Part shown: piece after piece, positions 23,770-32,700 of the stretch
Position numbering within the stretch: position 1 is the stretch's first letter
How the letters are laid out: each line of letters starts with the position of its first letter
Position numbers and translations under genes: made by a program
The notes under the pieces: generated by a model
Seen by the model: only the letters and a program-made list of their open reading frames with translations
The model's database searches: none
Told to the model about the DNA's origin: nothing
DNA from: Streptomyces sp. NBC_00554
GTDB lineage: Bacteria > Actinomycetota > Actinomycetes > Streptomycetales > Streptomycetaceae
DNA: 64,000 nucleotides
Direction of reading: 5' to 3'
Assembly: GCF_041431135.1 (NCBI RefSeq)
Contig: NZ_CP107799.1
Coordinates: 248,001 to 312,000 of the forward strand

Positions 23770-25035
23770 TCAAGTGATCGCGCCGTCCGGCAGGACCGGG
23801 ACTTCGGCCGGCCCCGAGTCGTCACGGAGGTCACGCTTCCGGGTGGCCGACAGCGCCACCGCACCGACCAGAACCGTCGCGACGACGAAGAGGGCCGGCG
23901 CGTTGGCGCTGCCGGTGGTCTCCACGAGCCAGGTGGCGATGAGCGGCGCGGTCCCACCGGCGAGCATGACGCCGATGTTGTAGCCGAGCGCCACACCGGA
24001 GTACCGCAGCTCCCGGTCGAAGTAGCGCGGCATGAGCGCGAACGTGGCCACCTGGATCGGCGCGTTCAGGACGACGAAGAGCAGGAAAGCCACGGCCGAG
24101 ACCGTCAGACTGCCCCACGCCATCACGGCCAGGACCGGATAGGCGAGCACCAGGTAGCCGAGCAGACTCACCCACCCGACCCGCTTCACCCCGACGCGGT
24201 CGGCCCAGATCCCGCACAGCGGGGCGAGGGGCGCGGACAGAAAGATCACCACCGTGGTGATCCAGTAGACGGGCGTGCTCGGATACCCGTGGACCCTGAT
24301 CAGGTGGATGCTGAGGTAGGCCAGGCCGATGTAGGTCGTGCCGTTCGCGACCAGGCTCAGACAGGCGGTGAGGACGATCCCGCGCGGCTGCCTGCGCACC
24401 ACGTCGACGATCGGCAGGTCACGCGGTTCGCGATCGTCCCGGGCCTCCTCGGCCACCGCCTCCGGCACCCGGCTCCATGCCCACAGCGAGAGCGCCGTCA
24501 ACGGCACCGAGAGCAGGAACGGGATGGCCCAGCGTCCCGCCGATCCCCGGGGCCGATGCGTAGAGCACACGGCGCCGCGCGGGGGCGAGTTCGGAGATCA
24601 GCGTGGCCGCTCCGCCGATCTCTCCGCCGGACGACAGCCCCTGCGCCAGCCTCAGGACGAGCAGCAGGGCCCCGGCCCAGGCACCGATCTGCGCGTGCGT
24701 GGGGAGCAGGCCGACCAGCATGCTCGTCCCGCCCATGGACACGACGGTGGCGATCAGCGCGCCGCGGCGCCCCCGGCGGTCGCCGATGTGCCCGAACACC
24801 ACGCCGCCGAGCGGACGCGCGACGTAGGCCACCCCGTAGACGGCGAGCGTGGCCATCAGCGAGGTGGTCGCGTTGTCGGCCGGGAAGAACAGCGGTGCGA
24901 TGGTGATCGACAGATAACCGTAGACACTGAAGTCGAAGAACTCGATGAGCGTGCCGGCGCCCCCGGCCAGCGCGGCACGCTTCGCAAGGCGCGCCCGCGG
25001 TCCCGCTCGTCGGGGGTGACCGCCCGGGCCCTCAT
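23770..25035 (-). pseudogene. MFS transporter (metabolite:H+ symporter type), disrupted
   Basis: The ATG at 25035 overlaps the upstream stop (ATGA) and reads MRARAVTPDERDR, then the frame is lost near 24990. A second frame continues with FFDFSVYGYLS, GVVFGHIGDRRGRR and GLSSGGEIGG to ELAPARRR near 24560. After that a third segment in the original frame supplies WAIPFLLS and six further membrane helices down to 23770. Compared with the family, about 30 residues around helix 5 are missing at the second junction. So two frame breaks and a deletion inactivate a carrier that would have imported an organic acid. Assembly error should be excluded. Confidence 0.78.
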
Positions 25036-26696
25036 GGTCGGTTCCGGGCACCGCCGGCCAGGTGGCGGCCCGCGAGGTATCCGAACACCATCGCGGGCCC
25101 GAGGGTGCCGCCCGCGCCGCCATAGGTCATGCCGAAGGGCGAGGCCATCACGTTCCCCGCGGCGTAGAGCCCCTCGATGACACGGCCGTCGAGGTCCAGT
25201 ACGCGGGCGTCTGTGTCGGTGCGCGGGCCGCCCTTGGTGCCGAGCGCGCCGCTCACCAGCTCGATCGCGTAGTACGGCGGCTCGTCGAGCGGACCGAGCG
25301 TGGCCTCGGGCCTGCCCTTGAGGTGCGGGTCGCCCCACCACCGGTCGTGTGCGCTCTCGCCCCGGTGGAAGTCCGGATCGCGGCCCGCGGCGGCGTGCTC
25401 GTTCCACTGGCGTACGGTCGCCTCGAACTCCCCTGCCGGGATACCGAGTTCACCGGCCAGTTCAGCGAGCGTCGCACCGCGGATCAGCCACGGCGGCGGC
25501 ACCTCCCCCGGCGGAAACGGTCCGACGGTCCCGTACCGGCGCAGGTACTCCTGGTCGAACACCAACCAGCACGGCAGGTTCGCGTAGCTGAAGGTGGCGA
25601 CGTCCTCCGCGTGGAAGGCACCGCCGAAGGCGTTGTAGTTCGCCGCCTCGTTGGTGAAACGCCGCCCGCGCCGGTTGACCATGACGGACCGGGGGCGGGT
25701 GCGATCGGCGTTGACCATGACGCGGTTCATGTCGTTGACCCCGGGCGGCAGGACGGCGACCGGGCTCCACCACGCCTCCCGCATGTTGCCCAGCGACGCG
25801 CCCACCTTCATCGCCATGTAGAGGCCGTCGCCCTCGGACGTCGGCATGGTCACGGGATGGGTCAACGGCCCCCGCAGGAACGCCCGTTTGTAATCCTCGT
25901 TCCATTCGAAGCCACCGGTCGCCAGGACGACGCCATGACGGGCCCGCACCTCGACCCGGCCCTCCCCGAAGTCCTCCTCAGGGTTCGCCTCGGGGTCCTC
26001 GAACACGACACCGACCACCCGGCCCGCGTCGACGACCAGTTCGCGGGCGCGATGCCCCGTCACGACCTCGACCCCGACGGCCAGGCAGGCCTTGAGCAGT
26101 CTGCCTACCAGCGACTGCCCCCGGCCACGCTCATCACGTATCTTCCGGCGCTCCAGCTCCTCGTCCGACGGCGGCTGCGGCACCGAGGCTCCGATCGGCG
26201 TCTCACGCTGCACCAAGTGGAGGTTGGTGAAGTACGGCCCGGTGGTGACCCGTTCGCGCCACTCGCCCAGTTCGTCGAACGGGAACAGCGGCGTCTCCAG
26301 CGACCGGCCACCCTGCGGCTTCCCTCCCGGATGCTCGGCGTGGTAGTCCGGGAAACCTTCGGCCACGTAGAAGTCGGTGCTGGCCTTGGCGTCGAGGAAG
26401 CCGACCATGTCCGGGCCCGCCTCGACATAGGCGCGCACAAGGTCCTCGTCGAGCAGGCCCCGGGAGAGCGACATGATGTACGTGAACGCGTCGTCGGCGC
26501 TGTCCCGCACACCCACGTCCGCCATGAGCGGGTTGTTGGGGATCCACACGTTCCCGCCCGACCAGGCGGTCGTGCCCCCCACCTGGTCGGCCTTCTCGAA
26601 CAGGCCGACCGAGGCACCCCCTTCGGCCGCGGTGAACGCCGCGGTCAGGCCCGCCGCGCCGCTGCCGAGCACGATGACGTCGAATTGCTGCACCAC
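25032..26696 (-). CDS. KstD-like FAD-dependent dehydrogenase 1
   Basis: The 554-residue flavoprotein has an N-terminal FAD fold (VIVLGSGAAGLTAAF, Glu-ending second strand) and the long fumarate-reductase/3-ketosteroid-dehydrogenase type C-terminus (GTKGGPRTD, GLYAAGNVMAS, GGTLGPAMVFGYLAG). In KstD enzymes these residues bind FAD and a cyclic ketone for 1,2-desaturation. The substrate could be a steroid-like or other cyclic ketone. GTG 26696 has GGAGG eight bases before it. It lies between the flavin hydroxylase and the broken transporter. Confidence 0.88.
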   Translation of the reverse strand: MVQQFDVIVLGSGAAGLTAAFTAAEGGASVGLFEKADQVGGTTAWSGGNVWIPNNPLMADVGVRDSADDAFTYIMSLSRGLLDEDLVRAYVEAGPDMVGFLDAKASTDFYVAEGFPDYHAEHPGGKPQGGRSLETPLFPFDELGEWRERVTTGPYFTNLHLVQRETPIGASVPQPPSDEELERRKIRDERGRGQSLVGRLLKACLAVGVEVVTGHRARELVVDAGRVVGVVFEDPEANPEEDFGEGRVEVRARHGVVLATGGFEWNEDYKRAFLRGPLTHPVTMPTSEGDGLYMAMKVGASLGNMREAWWSPVAVLPPGVNDMNRVMVNADRTRPRSVMVNRRGRRFTNEAANYNAFGGAFHAEDVATFSYANLPCWLVFDQEYLRRYGTVGPFPPGEVPPPWLIRGATLAELAGELGIPAGEFEATVRQWNEHAAAGRDPDFHRGESAHDRWWGDPHLKGRPEATLGPLDEPPYYAIELVSGALGTKGGPRTDTDARVLDLDGRVIEGLYAAGNVMASPFGMTYGGAGGTLGPAMVFGYLAGRHLAGGARNRP

Positions 26697-26762
26697 GGTT
26701 CGTACCTCCGAATCGAGCGAATGAGACCGATCGGCACTGGATGGGGCGGCCGTCGCGGAGAG

Positions 26763-28424
26763 TCAGTGGGCCCGGTCCAGGCCCGGTCCGCCCAGTACGT
26801 CGCGCAGGTCCCGCAGTGCCGCCCCGGCCCCGAGCCGGTCGCTGACCGCGGCGAGGTAGCGGTCCGGCCGCAGCACGAAGAACTCGTCGCCGGGCCGGTT
26901 GGCCTGCCATTCGCGGAACGCTCCGTCCACGTCCTCCACCAGAGCCGTGCCCGTGTCCCCCCGCGACCGTCCGGGGCGGGCGCCTCCGTTCAGCGGGCGC
27001 GACTCGGAGCGCGGCCAGTCCACTTGGACCACCGTGCCGCCGAGCGCCTGCCACCAGGCGAGTTCCTCGGGTTCGAGCACCTCGGCCGGGTCGAACCGCA
27101 CGCCGACGAGCGCGAACCAGGGGCCGGTCACGTCGTCCAGCTTCGCCTTCGCGCCGGAGCCGGTCTCGACGTACGGCTGCATGAACATCTTGCCGACGGG
27201 GTGGCTGCCGGGTCGTGCGGGGTCGGCGGCCAGTGCCCCGGTGACGTACCGGGGCATCGGCTTGTACTTCATCTGCAGGATGTAGTCGCGACCGCCGGGC
27301 ACCCGGCTGACGGCCCGGAACACGAGGGCGCGCAGCCGTTCGGTCAGCCTGCTCCAGGGGCTGTACATGCGGCCGATCCGGGTGGCGAAGCCCACCATCT
27401 GCGCGGCGTGGCCGCGGCGTTCGGTGTCGTACGTCTCCAGCAGCCGCTCCCCGGCCCTGCCCGAGACGACGGCCGCGAGCTTCCACGCCAGGTTGGTGGC
27501 GTCGCGGATTCCCGAGTTCATCCCCTGGCCGAAGAACGGGGGCTGCAGGTGCGCGGCGTCGCCTGCCAGGAACACCCGGCCGGAGGTGAAGGTGTCGGCG
27601 ATCCGTGAGTGGTGGAGGTAGACGCGGCCGCGCAGGATCGTGGGCAGGGGCGTCGAGCCGTAGAGCGGGGCGAGGAGTGCGCGTATGTTCTCCGGCCGGG
27701 TCACGGCGTCCTCGTCTCCCTCGTCTTCGTCTCCCCGGAGCTTGAACTCGAAGCGCCGGTGCCCGTACGGCAGCGGGATGGTGAGGACGGGCCGCACCGG
27801 ATCGCAGTGGACGGCCGAGTACAGGCCCTCCATCCGGTCCTCGGCGACGTCGACGACAAGCCACCTGACGGGAGCCGTGGTGCCGGTCAGCGGCACGCCG
27901 ACCTCGTGGCGCACGGTGCTTTTGCCGCCGTCCGCGCCAACCAGGTACCGCGCACGCAGCGTGGCGGGCTCGCCCTGAGCCGACTTCACGGTGGCCCGCA
28001 CCCCCTCGTCGTCCTGCTCCAGGTGGACGAGTTCATGACCGAGGCGCACATCGACGTGGGGGAACCGCCGCACGCCGCGGCGCAGCGCGGCCTCGAAGAG
28101 CGGCTGGAGGAAGAGGTTCCGCCGGGGCCAGCCGAACGGGCGGCCGCTCGGACTGACGTGGGCGAGAAGCCGTCCCCACGAGGTGTAGTAGCGGATCGCC
28201 GTGTTCTGGATGACGTCCTCAAGGACGTCATCCACCAGGCCGGCCGCCTGGTAGCTGCGCAGGGACTCGTCGTCGATGCCGACGGCGCGCGGGAAGTTGA
28301 GCACCTCCGTATCGCGGTCGATGACGATGCACGAGACCCCGTACACCCCCAGCAGGTTCGCCAGGGTCATACCGCACGGGCCCGCGCCGACGACTAGAAC
28401 GTCGGCATCGCCGGGTGGGGTCAC
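26763..28424 (-). CDS. FAD-dependent aromatic-ring hydroxylase (PHBH/MhpA type)
   Basis: The protein has the class A flavin monooxygenase pattern: VLVVGAGPCGMTLANLL, the DG motif (LVGADGGKSTVR), and the GD motif (VFLAGDAAHLQPPFFGQGMNSG), plus a thioredoxin-like C-terminal domain (about 400-554) ending FFVLRPDRYLAAV as in MhpA. It would hydroxylate a phenolic or enolic ring using NAD(P)H and O2. I prefer GTG 28424, with AGGG about nine bases before it. The frame stays open to 28532 with an ATG at 28481. It heads the three-gene minus operon and is divergent from the ligase at 28631. Confidence 0.88.
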   Translation of the reverse strand: MTPPGDADVLVVGAGPCGMTLANLLGVYGVSCIVIDRDTEVLNFPRAVGIDDESLRSYQAAGLVDDVLEDVIQNTAIRYYTSWGRLLAHVSPSGRPFGWPRRNLFLQPLFEAALRRGVRRFPHVDVRLGHELVHLEQDDEGVRATVKSAQGEPATLRARYLVGADGGKSTVRHEVGVPLTGTTAPVRWLVVDVAEDRMEGLYSAVHCDPVRPVLTIPLPYGHRRFEFKLRGDEDEGDEDAVTRPENIRALLAPLYGSTPLPTILRGRVYLHHSRIADTFTSGRVFLAGDAAHLQPPFFGQGMNSGIRDATNLAWKLAAVVSGRAGERLLETYDTERRGHAAQMVGFATRIGRMYSPWSRLTERLRALVFRAVSRVPGGRDYILQMKYKPMPRYVTGALAADPARPGSHPVGKMFMQPYVETGSGAKAKLDDVTGPWFALVGVRFDPAEVLEPEELAWWQALGGTVVQVDWPRSESRPLNGGARPGRSRGDTGTALVEDVDGAFREWQANRPGDEFFVLRPDRYLAAVSDRLGAGAALRDLRDVLGGPGLDRAH

Positions 28425-28630
28425 GGAAGGCCGCCCTACACTAGACGCTGATGTCAGAATCTTAGTCTGGAACAAGAGCATCCCCCTGTCTACCCTGGAC
28501 GGTGTAGGAGCTAATTGCCTACGTACAGCCACATCCGGGCTGCTTGACCAGCCAGGAACAACGTGAATAGTTCGTCAGACAGTCGACGTACCCGGCACCT
28601 ACGCCCCGCCGAATTCTGGAGGCACCCGCT

Positions 28631-30187
28631 ATGTCAGAGCTCCGCCCGCATCTCCAGGCCGACAGCGTCTGGGAGTTGGTGTGCAGGCGTGCCGCGGCCA
28701 CGCCCGGCGCGCTGCTCGTCGTCGACGAGCGCCGCCGGCGGATGACGTTCGCCGAGTTCCGGGACTCGGTGGAGCGGGTGGCGGCCGGTCTGGCAGCCCG
28801 GGGAGTCGGCAGGGGAACCGTCGTCTCCTGGCAGTTGCCCAGCTGGATCGAGACCATCGTCCTGTTCGCGGCGCTGTCCCGGCTGGGTGCCGTACAGAAT
28901 CCGCTGATCATGATGTTGCGGGAGCCGGAGGTGGAGTTCATCTGCCGTCAGGCGGGCTCCCGGCTGCTGATCGTCCCCGAGTCCTTCCGACGGTTCGAGC
29001 ACGGCGCCATGGCCCATTCCCTCGCGGCACGGCTACCCGGCCTCGAGGTGCTGACCACCGGTGCGGGGCTGCCCGAGGCCGACCCCGCCGCCCTGCCACC
29101 AGAGCCTCAAGGACCCGAAGCGCGCTGGCTGTTCTACACCTCCGGGACCACGGCCGCCGCCAAGGGAGCCAAGCACACGGACGAAGGTCTCCTCGCCGCC
29201 GCCAGGACGTTCTGCACGGCCATCGAGCCGACCCCGGACGACCGGATTGCGGCTCTCGCGCCCCTCGCCCATGTCGGCGGAGTCCTGCATGTCCTGGCCG
29301 CTCTCATGGCCGGGTCCGCCCTGATCATCAACGACGTCTTCGAACCTGCGGCCAGCGCCGAACTGCTGCGCGACGAGGGGGTGACCCTCGGCGGTTCGGG
29401 CGTCCCGTTCCTCCTGGGTTTCCTGCGCGAGCAGCGTGCCCGCCCGCGCGAGCGGCTCTTCCCGAGCATGCGCGCGTTCCTCATCGGCGGGGCACCCCGG
29501 CAGGAGTCGCTGCACTACGAGACGCGGGACAGGCTCGGCGGAGCGGGTATCTCGTCCGGCTACGGCCTCACCGAGTGCCCGTTCCTCAGCTGGGGCCGCC
29601 CCGACGACGGCGACCACGAGCACGCGACGGCCGACGGGCAGCCGGGACCGGAGACGCGGGTGCGCATCGTCAGGGCCGACGGGACGCGGGCTGATGCCGG
29701 GGAGATCGGCGAACTGTGGGTGCGGGCACCCCAACTGACGGTGGGCTACGTCGATTCCGGCCTGGACAAGGCCGCCTTCGATGCCGAGGGGTTCTTCCGT
29801 ACAGGGGATCTGGCGTCCCTGGACGGCCGGGGTTACCTGACCATCACCGGCCGCCTCAAGGACGTGATCATCAGGAACATGGAGAACGTCTCCGCCCGCG
29901 AGGTGGAGGACCACCTCCTGGCCGTCCCCGGCGTGGCCGACGCCGCCGTCATCGGCCTGCCCGACCCGGACACCGGGGAGCGAGTGTGTGCGGTGGTGGT
30001 TCCGGTGGACCCCGCGTCCCCGCCGGAACTGGGCGAGATCTGCGCTCATCTGCGGGCCCGGGGACTCAACACCCGTAGGCTCCCGGTGCAGTTGGAGATC
30101 CTTGCCGAGCTGCCTCGTAATGCCATGGGCAAGGTGGTCAAGACCGCTTTGCGTGAACGGTTCCTGGAGTCGGCCGGACGGGCATGA
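28631..30187 (+). CDS. AMP-binding acyl-CoA ligase 2
   Basis: This 518-residue adenylate-forming enzyme has LFYTSGTTAAAKGA, GYGLTECPF, RTGDLASLDGRGYLTITGRLKDVIIR and the C-terminal LPRNAMGKVVK with the catalytic Lys. It would make an acyl-CoA or aryl-CoA from an acid, ATP and CoA. GGAGG precedes the ATG. It stands alone, divergent from the flavin hydroxylase. It is not a close copy of the ligase at 3474, so it probably serves a different acid in the same region. Confidence 0.92.
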   Translation: MSELRPHLQADSVWELVCRRAAATPGALLVVDERRRRMTFAEFRDSVERVAAGLAARGVGRGTVVSWQLPSWIETIVLFAALSRLGAVQNPLIMMLREPEVEFICRQAGSRLLIVPESFRRFEHGAMAHSLAARLPGLEVLTTGAGLPEADPAALPPEPQGPEARWLFYTSGTTAAAKGAKHTDEGLLAAARTFCTAIEPTPDDRIAALAPLAHVGGVLHVLAALMAGSALIINDVFEPAASAELLRDEGVTLGGSGVPFLLGFLREQRARPRERLFPSMRAFLIGGAPRQESLHYETRDRLGGAGISSGYGLTECPFLSWGRPDDGDHEHATADGQPGPETRVRIVRADGTRADAGEIGELWVRAPQLTVGYVDSGLDKAAFDAEGFFRTGDLASLDGRGYLTITGRLKDVIIRNMENVSAREVEDHLLAVPGVADAAVIGLPDPDTGERVCAVVVPVDPASPPELGEICAHLRARGLNTRRLPVQLEILAELPRNAMGKVVKTALRERFLESAGRA

Positions 30188-30209
30188 ACTCCCTTCGTCG
30201 TCGCTCCCG

Positions 30210-30237
30210 CCGGGGCCCTCGCCGGAGAGGGCCCCGG
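30210..30237 (+). terminator. Stem-loop terminator after ligase 2
   Basis: CGGGGCCCTC and GAGGGCCCCG form a perfect 10-bp stem (11 with the outer C-G pair) around GCCGGA, 23 bases after the ligase stop. There is no strong T run, so it is a stem-only type common in actinomycetes. The stretch from here to 30422 holds no gene that I can support. Confidence 0.7.
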
Positions 30238-30422
30238 GTACTTCCACGGGCAGGGCGTTGAGCAACAGCACTGCCACGTCGGCGCCGAGAGGGCCTCCGG
30301 CACCGCCGAGCACCGGAGCGCCAGCAGCCCTCAGTTCCCGGGTCGCCCTCTCGCCCAGGGGCACGAGAGCCGCGTGTTCAGGCTGCCTCTCCCACCACAC
30401 CCGGAGTACAGCCACGGGTGGC

Positions 30423-31265
30423 TCAGCCCTTCCACACCTCGGCGGCCTCGGCGGCGTGCGCAGCCGCCTGCGACCGCCCCGCGCGGGCGGCGGCAGCCCT
30501 CACCGACGGATCCAGGGGGTTGCGGCCGAAGGACCGTTTCGCGGCGCGGTCCGGCGTGATGACCACGACCCTGGCACCGTCCTCGACGGGCTTGCGGCCC
30601 TGGTCGGCGGCCGAGGCGAGGGGCCCGACGCCCGCGGCCATGGGGGCCAGGACGACGACGCGCTCGTACCCGGCGGCAAGGTGGGCGTTGGCGGACGAGT
30701 GGATCCCGCCGTCCATCCAGCGCAGGCCCTCGATGGCGACCGGCGGCCAGACCCCCGGCACCGCACAGCTGGCGGTCATGGCGTCCAGGAGAGACACGCC
30801 ACTGTCCTTGTCGAAGATCCGCAGCTCGCCGGTCGCGGTGTCCACGGCAGGCATGCGCAGCGGCAGGTCGGGCCACTCCGGTGAGACCAGCCGGGTCTTG
30901 ACCGACGCACGGCGCGTCGCCTGGTCCGTGGTGTCGGCCGCCAGCGCCAGCCGACCCATCTTCCGCCCGTACGCCTCGGGTGCACGCGAGGTCAGCATGG
31001 ACCATGCGTAACGGAGCATCGTAGCCGCGCCCAGGCGTGCGGTGAGCTCTCCCGTGGGCTCGGCCAGCTGCCGTTCGTACAGCTCCCTCAGCGTCAGCCT
31101 GCCCGAGGCGAGCTGGGCTCCAACGGTCGAGCCGGCGGACGTACCGATCACCACGTCGGCATCGCTCAGATCCACGCCGGCCTCGCCGAGCCCGTACAGG
31201 ATTCCCGACAACCAGCCGATCCCGCTGCTGCCCCCGCCACCGAGTACCAGCGCCTTGCCCGCCAT
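30423..31265 (-). CDS. Patatin-like phospholipase/esterase
   Basis: The 280-residue protein has the patatin features: the oxyanion stretch GGGGSSG (9-15), the nucleophile Ser43 in GTSAGS, and the catalytic Asp in WMDGGIH. It would hydrolyse acyl esters or phospholipids in the cytoplasm; no signal peptide is seen. It stands alone between two terminators and is not obviously part of the CoA-ester pathway. A link to membrane lipid turnover or to ester substrates is only a guess. Confidence 0.9.
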   Translation of the reverse strand: MAGKALVLGGGGSSGIGWLSGILYGLGEAGVDLSDADVVIGTSAGSTVGAQLASGRLTLRELYERQLAEPTGELTARLGAATMLRYAWSMLTSRAPEAYGRKMGRLALAADTTDQATRRASVKTRLVSPEWPDLPLRMPAVDTATGELRIFDKDSGVSLLDAMTASCAVPGVWPPVAIEGLRWMDGGIHSSANAHLAAGYERVVVLAPMAAGVGPLASAADQGRKPVEDGARVVVITPDRAAKRSFGRNPLDPSVRAAAARAGRSQAAAHAAEAAEVWKG

Positions 31266-31337
31266 GAGTTCCCTCTTATCTCGCCACGTCCGTCACCGCG
31301 ATCAGTCTTGCGCACGGCACTGACGTCGGCGCGATGC

Positions 31338-31362
31338 GGGGGAGGCCACAGTGGCCTCCCCC
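31338..31362 (-). terminator. Terminator of the oxygenase/2-oxoacid dehydrogenase operon
   Basis: GGGGGAGGCCA-CAG-TGGCCTCCCCC is a perfect 11-bp stem with a 3-base loop, seven bases beyond the stop of the lipoyl protein on the minus strand. It ends the six-gene operon that starts at 37161. Confidence 0.85.
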
Positions 31363-31369
31363 TTCCTTC

Positions 31370-31603
31370 TCAGCTGCTGATCCGGCCGATCAGCGTTCCG
31401 ACCGCGTACGTCTCCTCGGGCTTGCCGATGATTTCGAGGGTGCCGGAAGCCGGGGACTCGATCTCGGTCTCCGTCTTGTCGGTGGCCAGGACGTACAGCA
31501 CCTGCCCCTCCGCCACGGTGTCGCCGGAGGCCACCAGCCACTCGGTGATCTCGCCCTCCGTCATCGTCACACCGAGCTGGGGGATCTGCAGTTCGTGACT
31601 CAT
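31370..31603 (-). CDS. Free-standing lipoyl-domain protein
   Basis: The 77-residue protein is a single lipoyl/biotinyl domain with the modified lysine K43 in ATDKTETE. The DK setting and the neighbours point to lipoyl rather than biotin. In normal 2-oxoacid dehydrogenases this domain is the N-terminus of E2, followed by subunit-binding and acyltransferase domains. Here the gene ends right after the domain, and no E2 core or E3 gene is nearby. It would accept the acyl group from the E1 encoded just upstream; who transfers it to CoA is open. Confidence 0.9.
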   Translation of the reverse strand: MSHELQIPQLGVTMTEGEITEWLVASGDTVAEGQVLYVLATDKTETEIESPASGTLEIIGKPEETYAVGTLIGRISS

Positions 31604-31668
31604 GTGCTCCGCTTTCTCGTTCTCAGGTCTCCGGGCCTCATCGCCGGTCCTGCCTGGGCTGGTCCTGA

Positions 31669-32700
31669 CTAAGACTTGGTCAGGCGCCGGACCGCGGCCT
31701 CGATGCGCACAGGTCCGGGAAGGAAGGCGTCCTCCAGCGACTTGGCGTACGGAACCGGCGTGTCCGGCGCGGTGACACGGAGCACCGGTCCGGCCAGTTC
31801 ACCGAACAGCTCCTCCTGGATGGTCGCCGCGAGTTCGGCGCCGAAGCCGTTGCGGCGTACCGCCTCGTGTACCACCACGGCCCGCTTCGTCTTTGCCACC
31901 GAACCGAGTACGGCGTCGGTGTCCAGGGGGTTGAGGGTGCGCAGATCCACGACCTCGACGTCGATGCCGTCGGCCGCGAGTGTCTCGGCGACCGTCAGAC
32001 AGTCTCCGACCTGCCGGCCGTAGGTGAGCAGTGTGACGTCCGAGCCGGCGCGCGCGATCCGGGCCTTGCCGAGCGGAACGCGGTAGTCACCCTCGGGGAC
32101 CTCGCCCTTGCCGGCGAAGTACAGCTGGCTCATCTCGACGAACACGCACGGGTCGTCGTCGAAGATGCACGACAGCAACAGGCCCTTCGCGTCTGCCGGG
32201 TTGCTGGGGACGACCACCTTCAGGCCTGCGGCGTGCACCAGTTGGGCCTCCAGCATGTCCGAGTGCTGGGCGCCGAACCCGCCGCCCGTCCCGGTCGCGG
32301 TGCGCACGGTGAGCGGCACCGGGGTGCGTCCGCCGGACATGTAGCGCAACTTGGCGGCGTGGTTGATGAGTTGGTCCGCGCAGACGTGCACGAAGTTCAT
32401 CAGCATGATCTCGGCGACCGGGCGCATCCCGGAGATCGCCGCGCCGACCGCCGCGCCCATGATGGCCTGCTCGGAGATCGGAGTGTGGCGGACCCGGGTG
32501 GTGCCGTACTTGTTGCCCAGGCCCTTGTGGACCCCGAACCCCCCACCATTGGGTTCCTGGATGTCCTCGCCGAGGAGGAACACCGAAGGATCGACGCCGA
32601 GCGCGATGTCCAGCGCCTCGTTGAGGGCCTGCACCTGCCCCATCTTGCGGGTCTTTGTCGCTGTCTCTGTCGCTGTCGCCTTGAGCTGAGTCTCCGTCAT
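31669..32700 (-). CDS. 2-oxoacid dehydrogenase E1 beta subunit
   Basis: The 343-residue protein has the transketolase-type E1 beta features: FLLGEDIQEPNGGGFGVHKGL, TPISEQAIMGAAVGAA (catalytic-type Glu), RTATGTGGGFGAQHSD and the C-terminal half with TLLTYGRQV. It pairs with E1 alpha to decarboxylate a 2-oxoacid with thiamin diphosphate. ATG 32700 overlaps the E1 alpha stop (ATGA). The first 20 residues are a low-complexity Thr/Ala/Lys tail from a short repeat. It is closer in layout to AcoB/branched-chain types than to homodimeric pyruvate E1. Confidence 0.92.
   Translation of the reverse strand: MTETQLKATATETATKTRKMGQVQALNEALDIALGVDPSVFLLGEDIQEPNGGGFGVHKGLGNKYGTTRVRHTPISEQAIMGAAVGAAISGMRPVAEIMLMNFVHVCADQLINHAAKLRYMSGGRTPVPLTVRTATGTGGGFGAQHSDMLEAQLVHAAGLKVVVPSNPADAKGLLLSCIFDDDPCVFVEMSQLYFAGKGEVPEGDYRVPLGKARIARAGSDVTLLTYGRQVGDCLTVAETLAADGIDVEVVDLRTLNPLDTDAVLGSVAKTKRAVVVHEAVRRNGFGAELAATIQEELFGELAGPVLRVTAPDTPVPYAKSLEDAFLPGPVRIEAAVRRLTKS

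Noticed and set aside
22233..23996. A 587-codon minus-strand frame opposite the acyl-CoA dehydrogenase
   Set aside because: Antisense shadow of a gene with intact motifs and a good ribosome site.
25062..27608. An 848-codon plus-strand frame opposite the two FAD enzymes
   Set aside because: Antisense shadow of well-supported flavoprotein genes; no ribosome site and no family pattern.
30238..30422. Minus-strand frame running from 30415 into the ligase 2 gene
   Set aside because: It has no ribosome site or motif, and most of it is antisense to the ligase.
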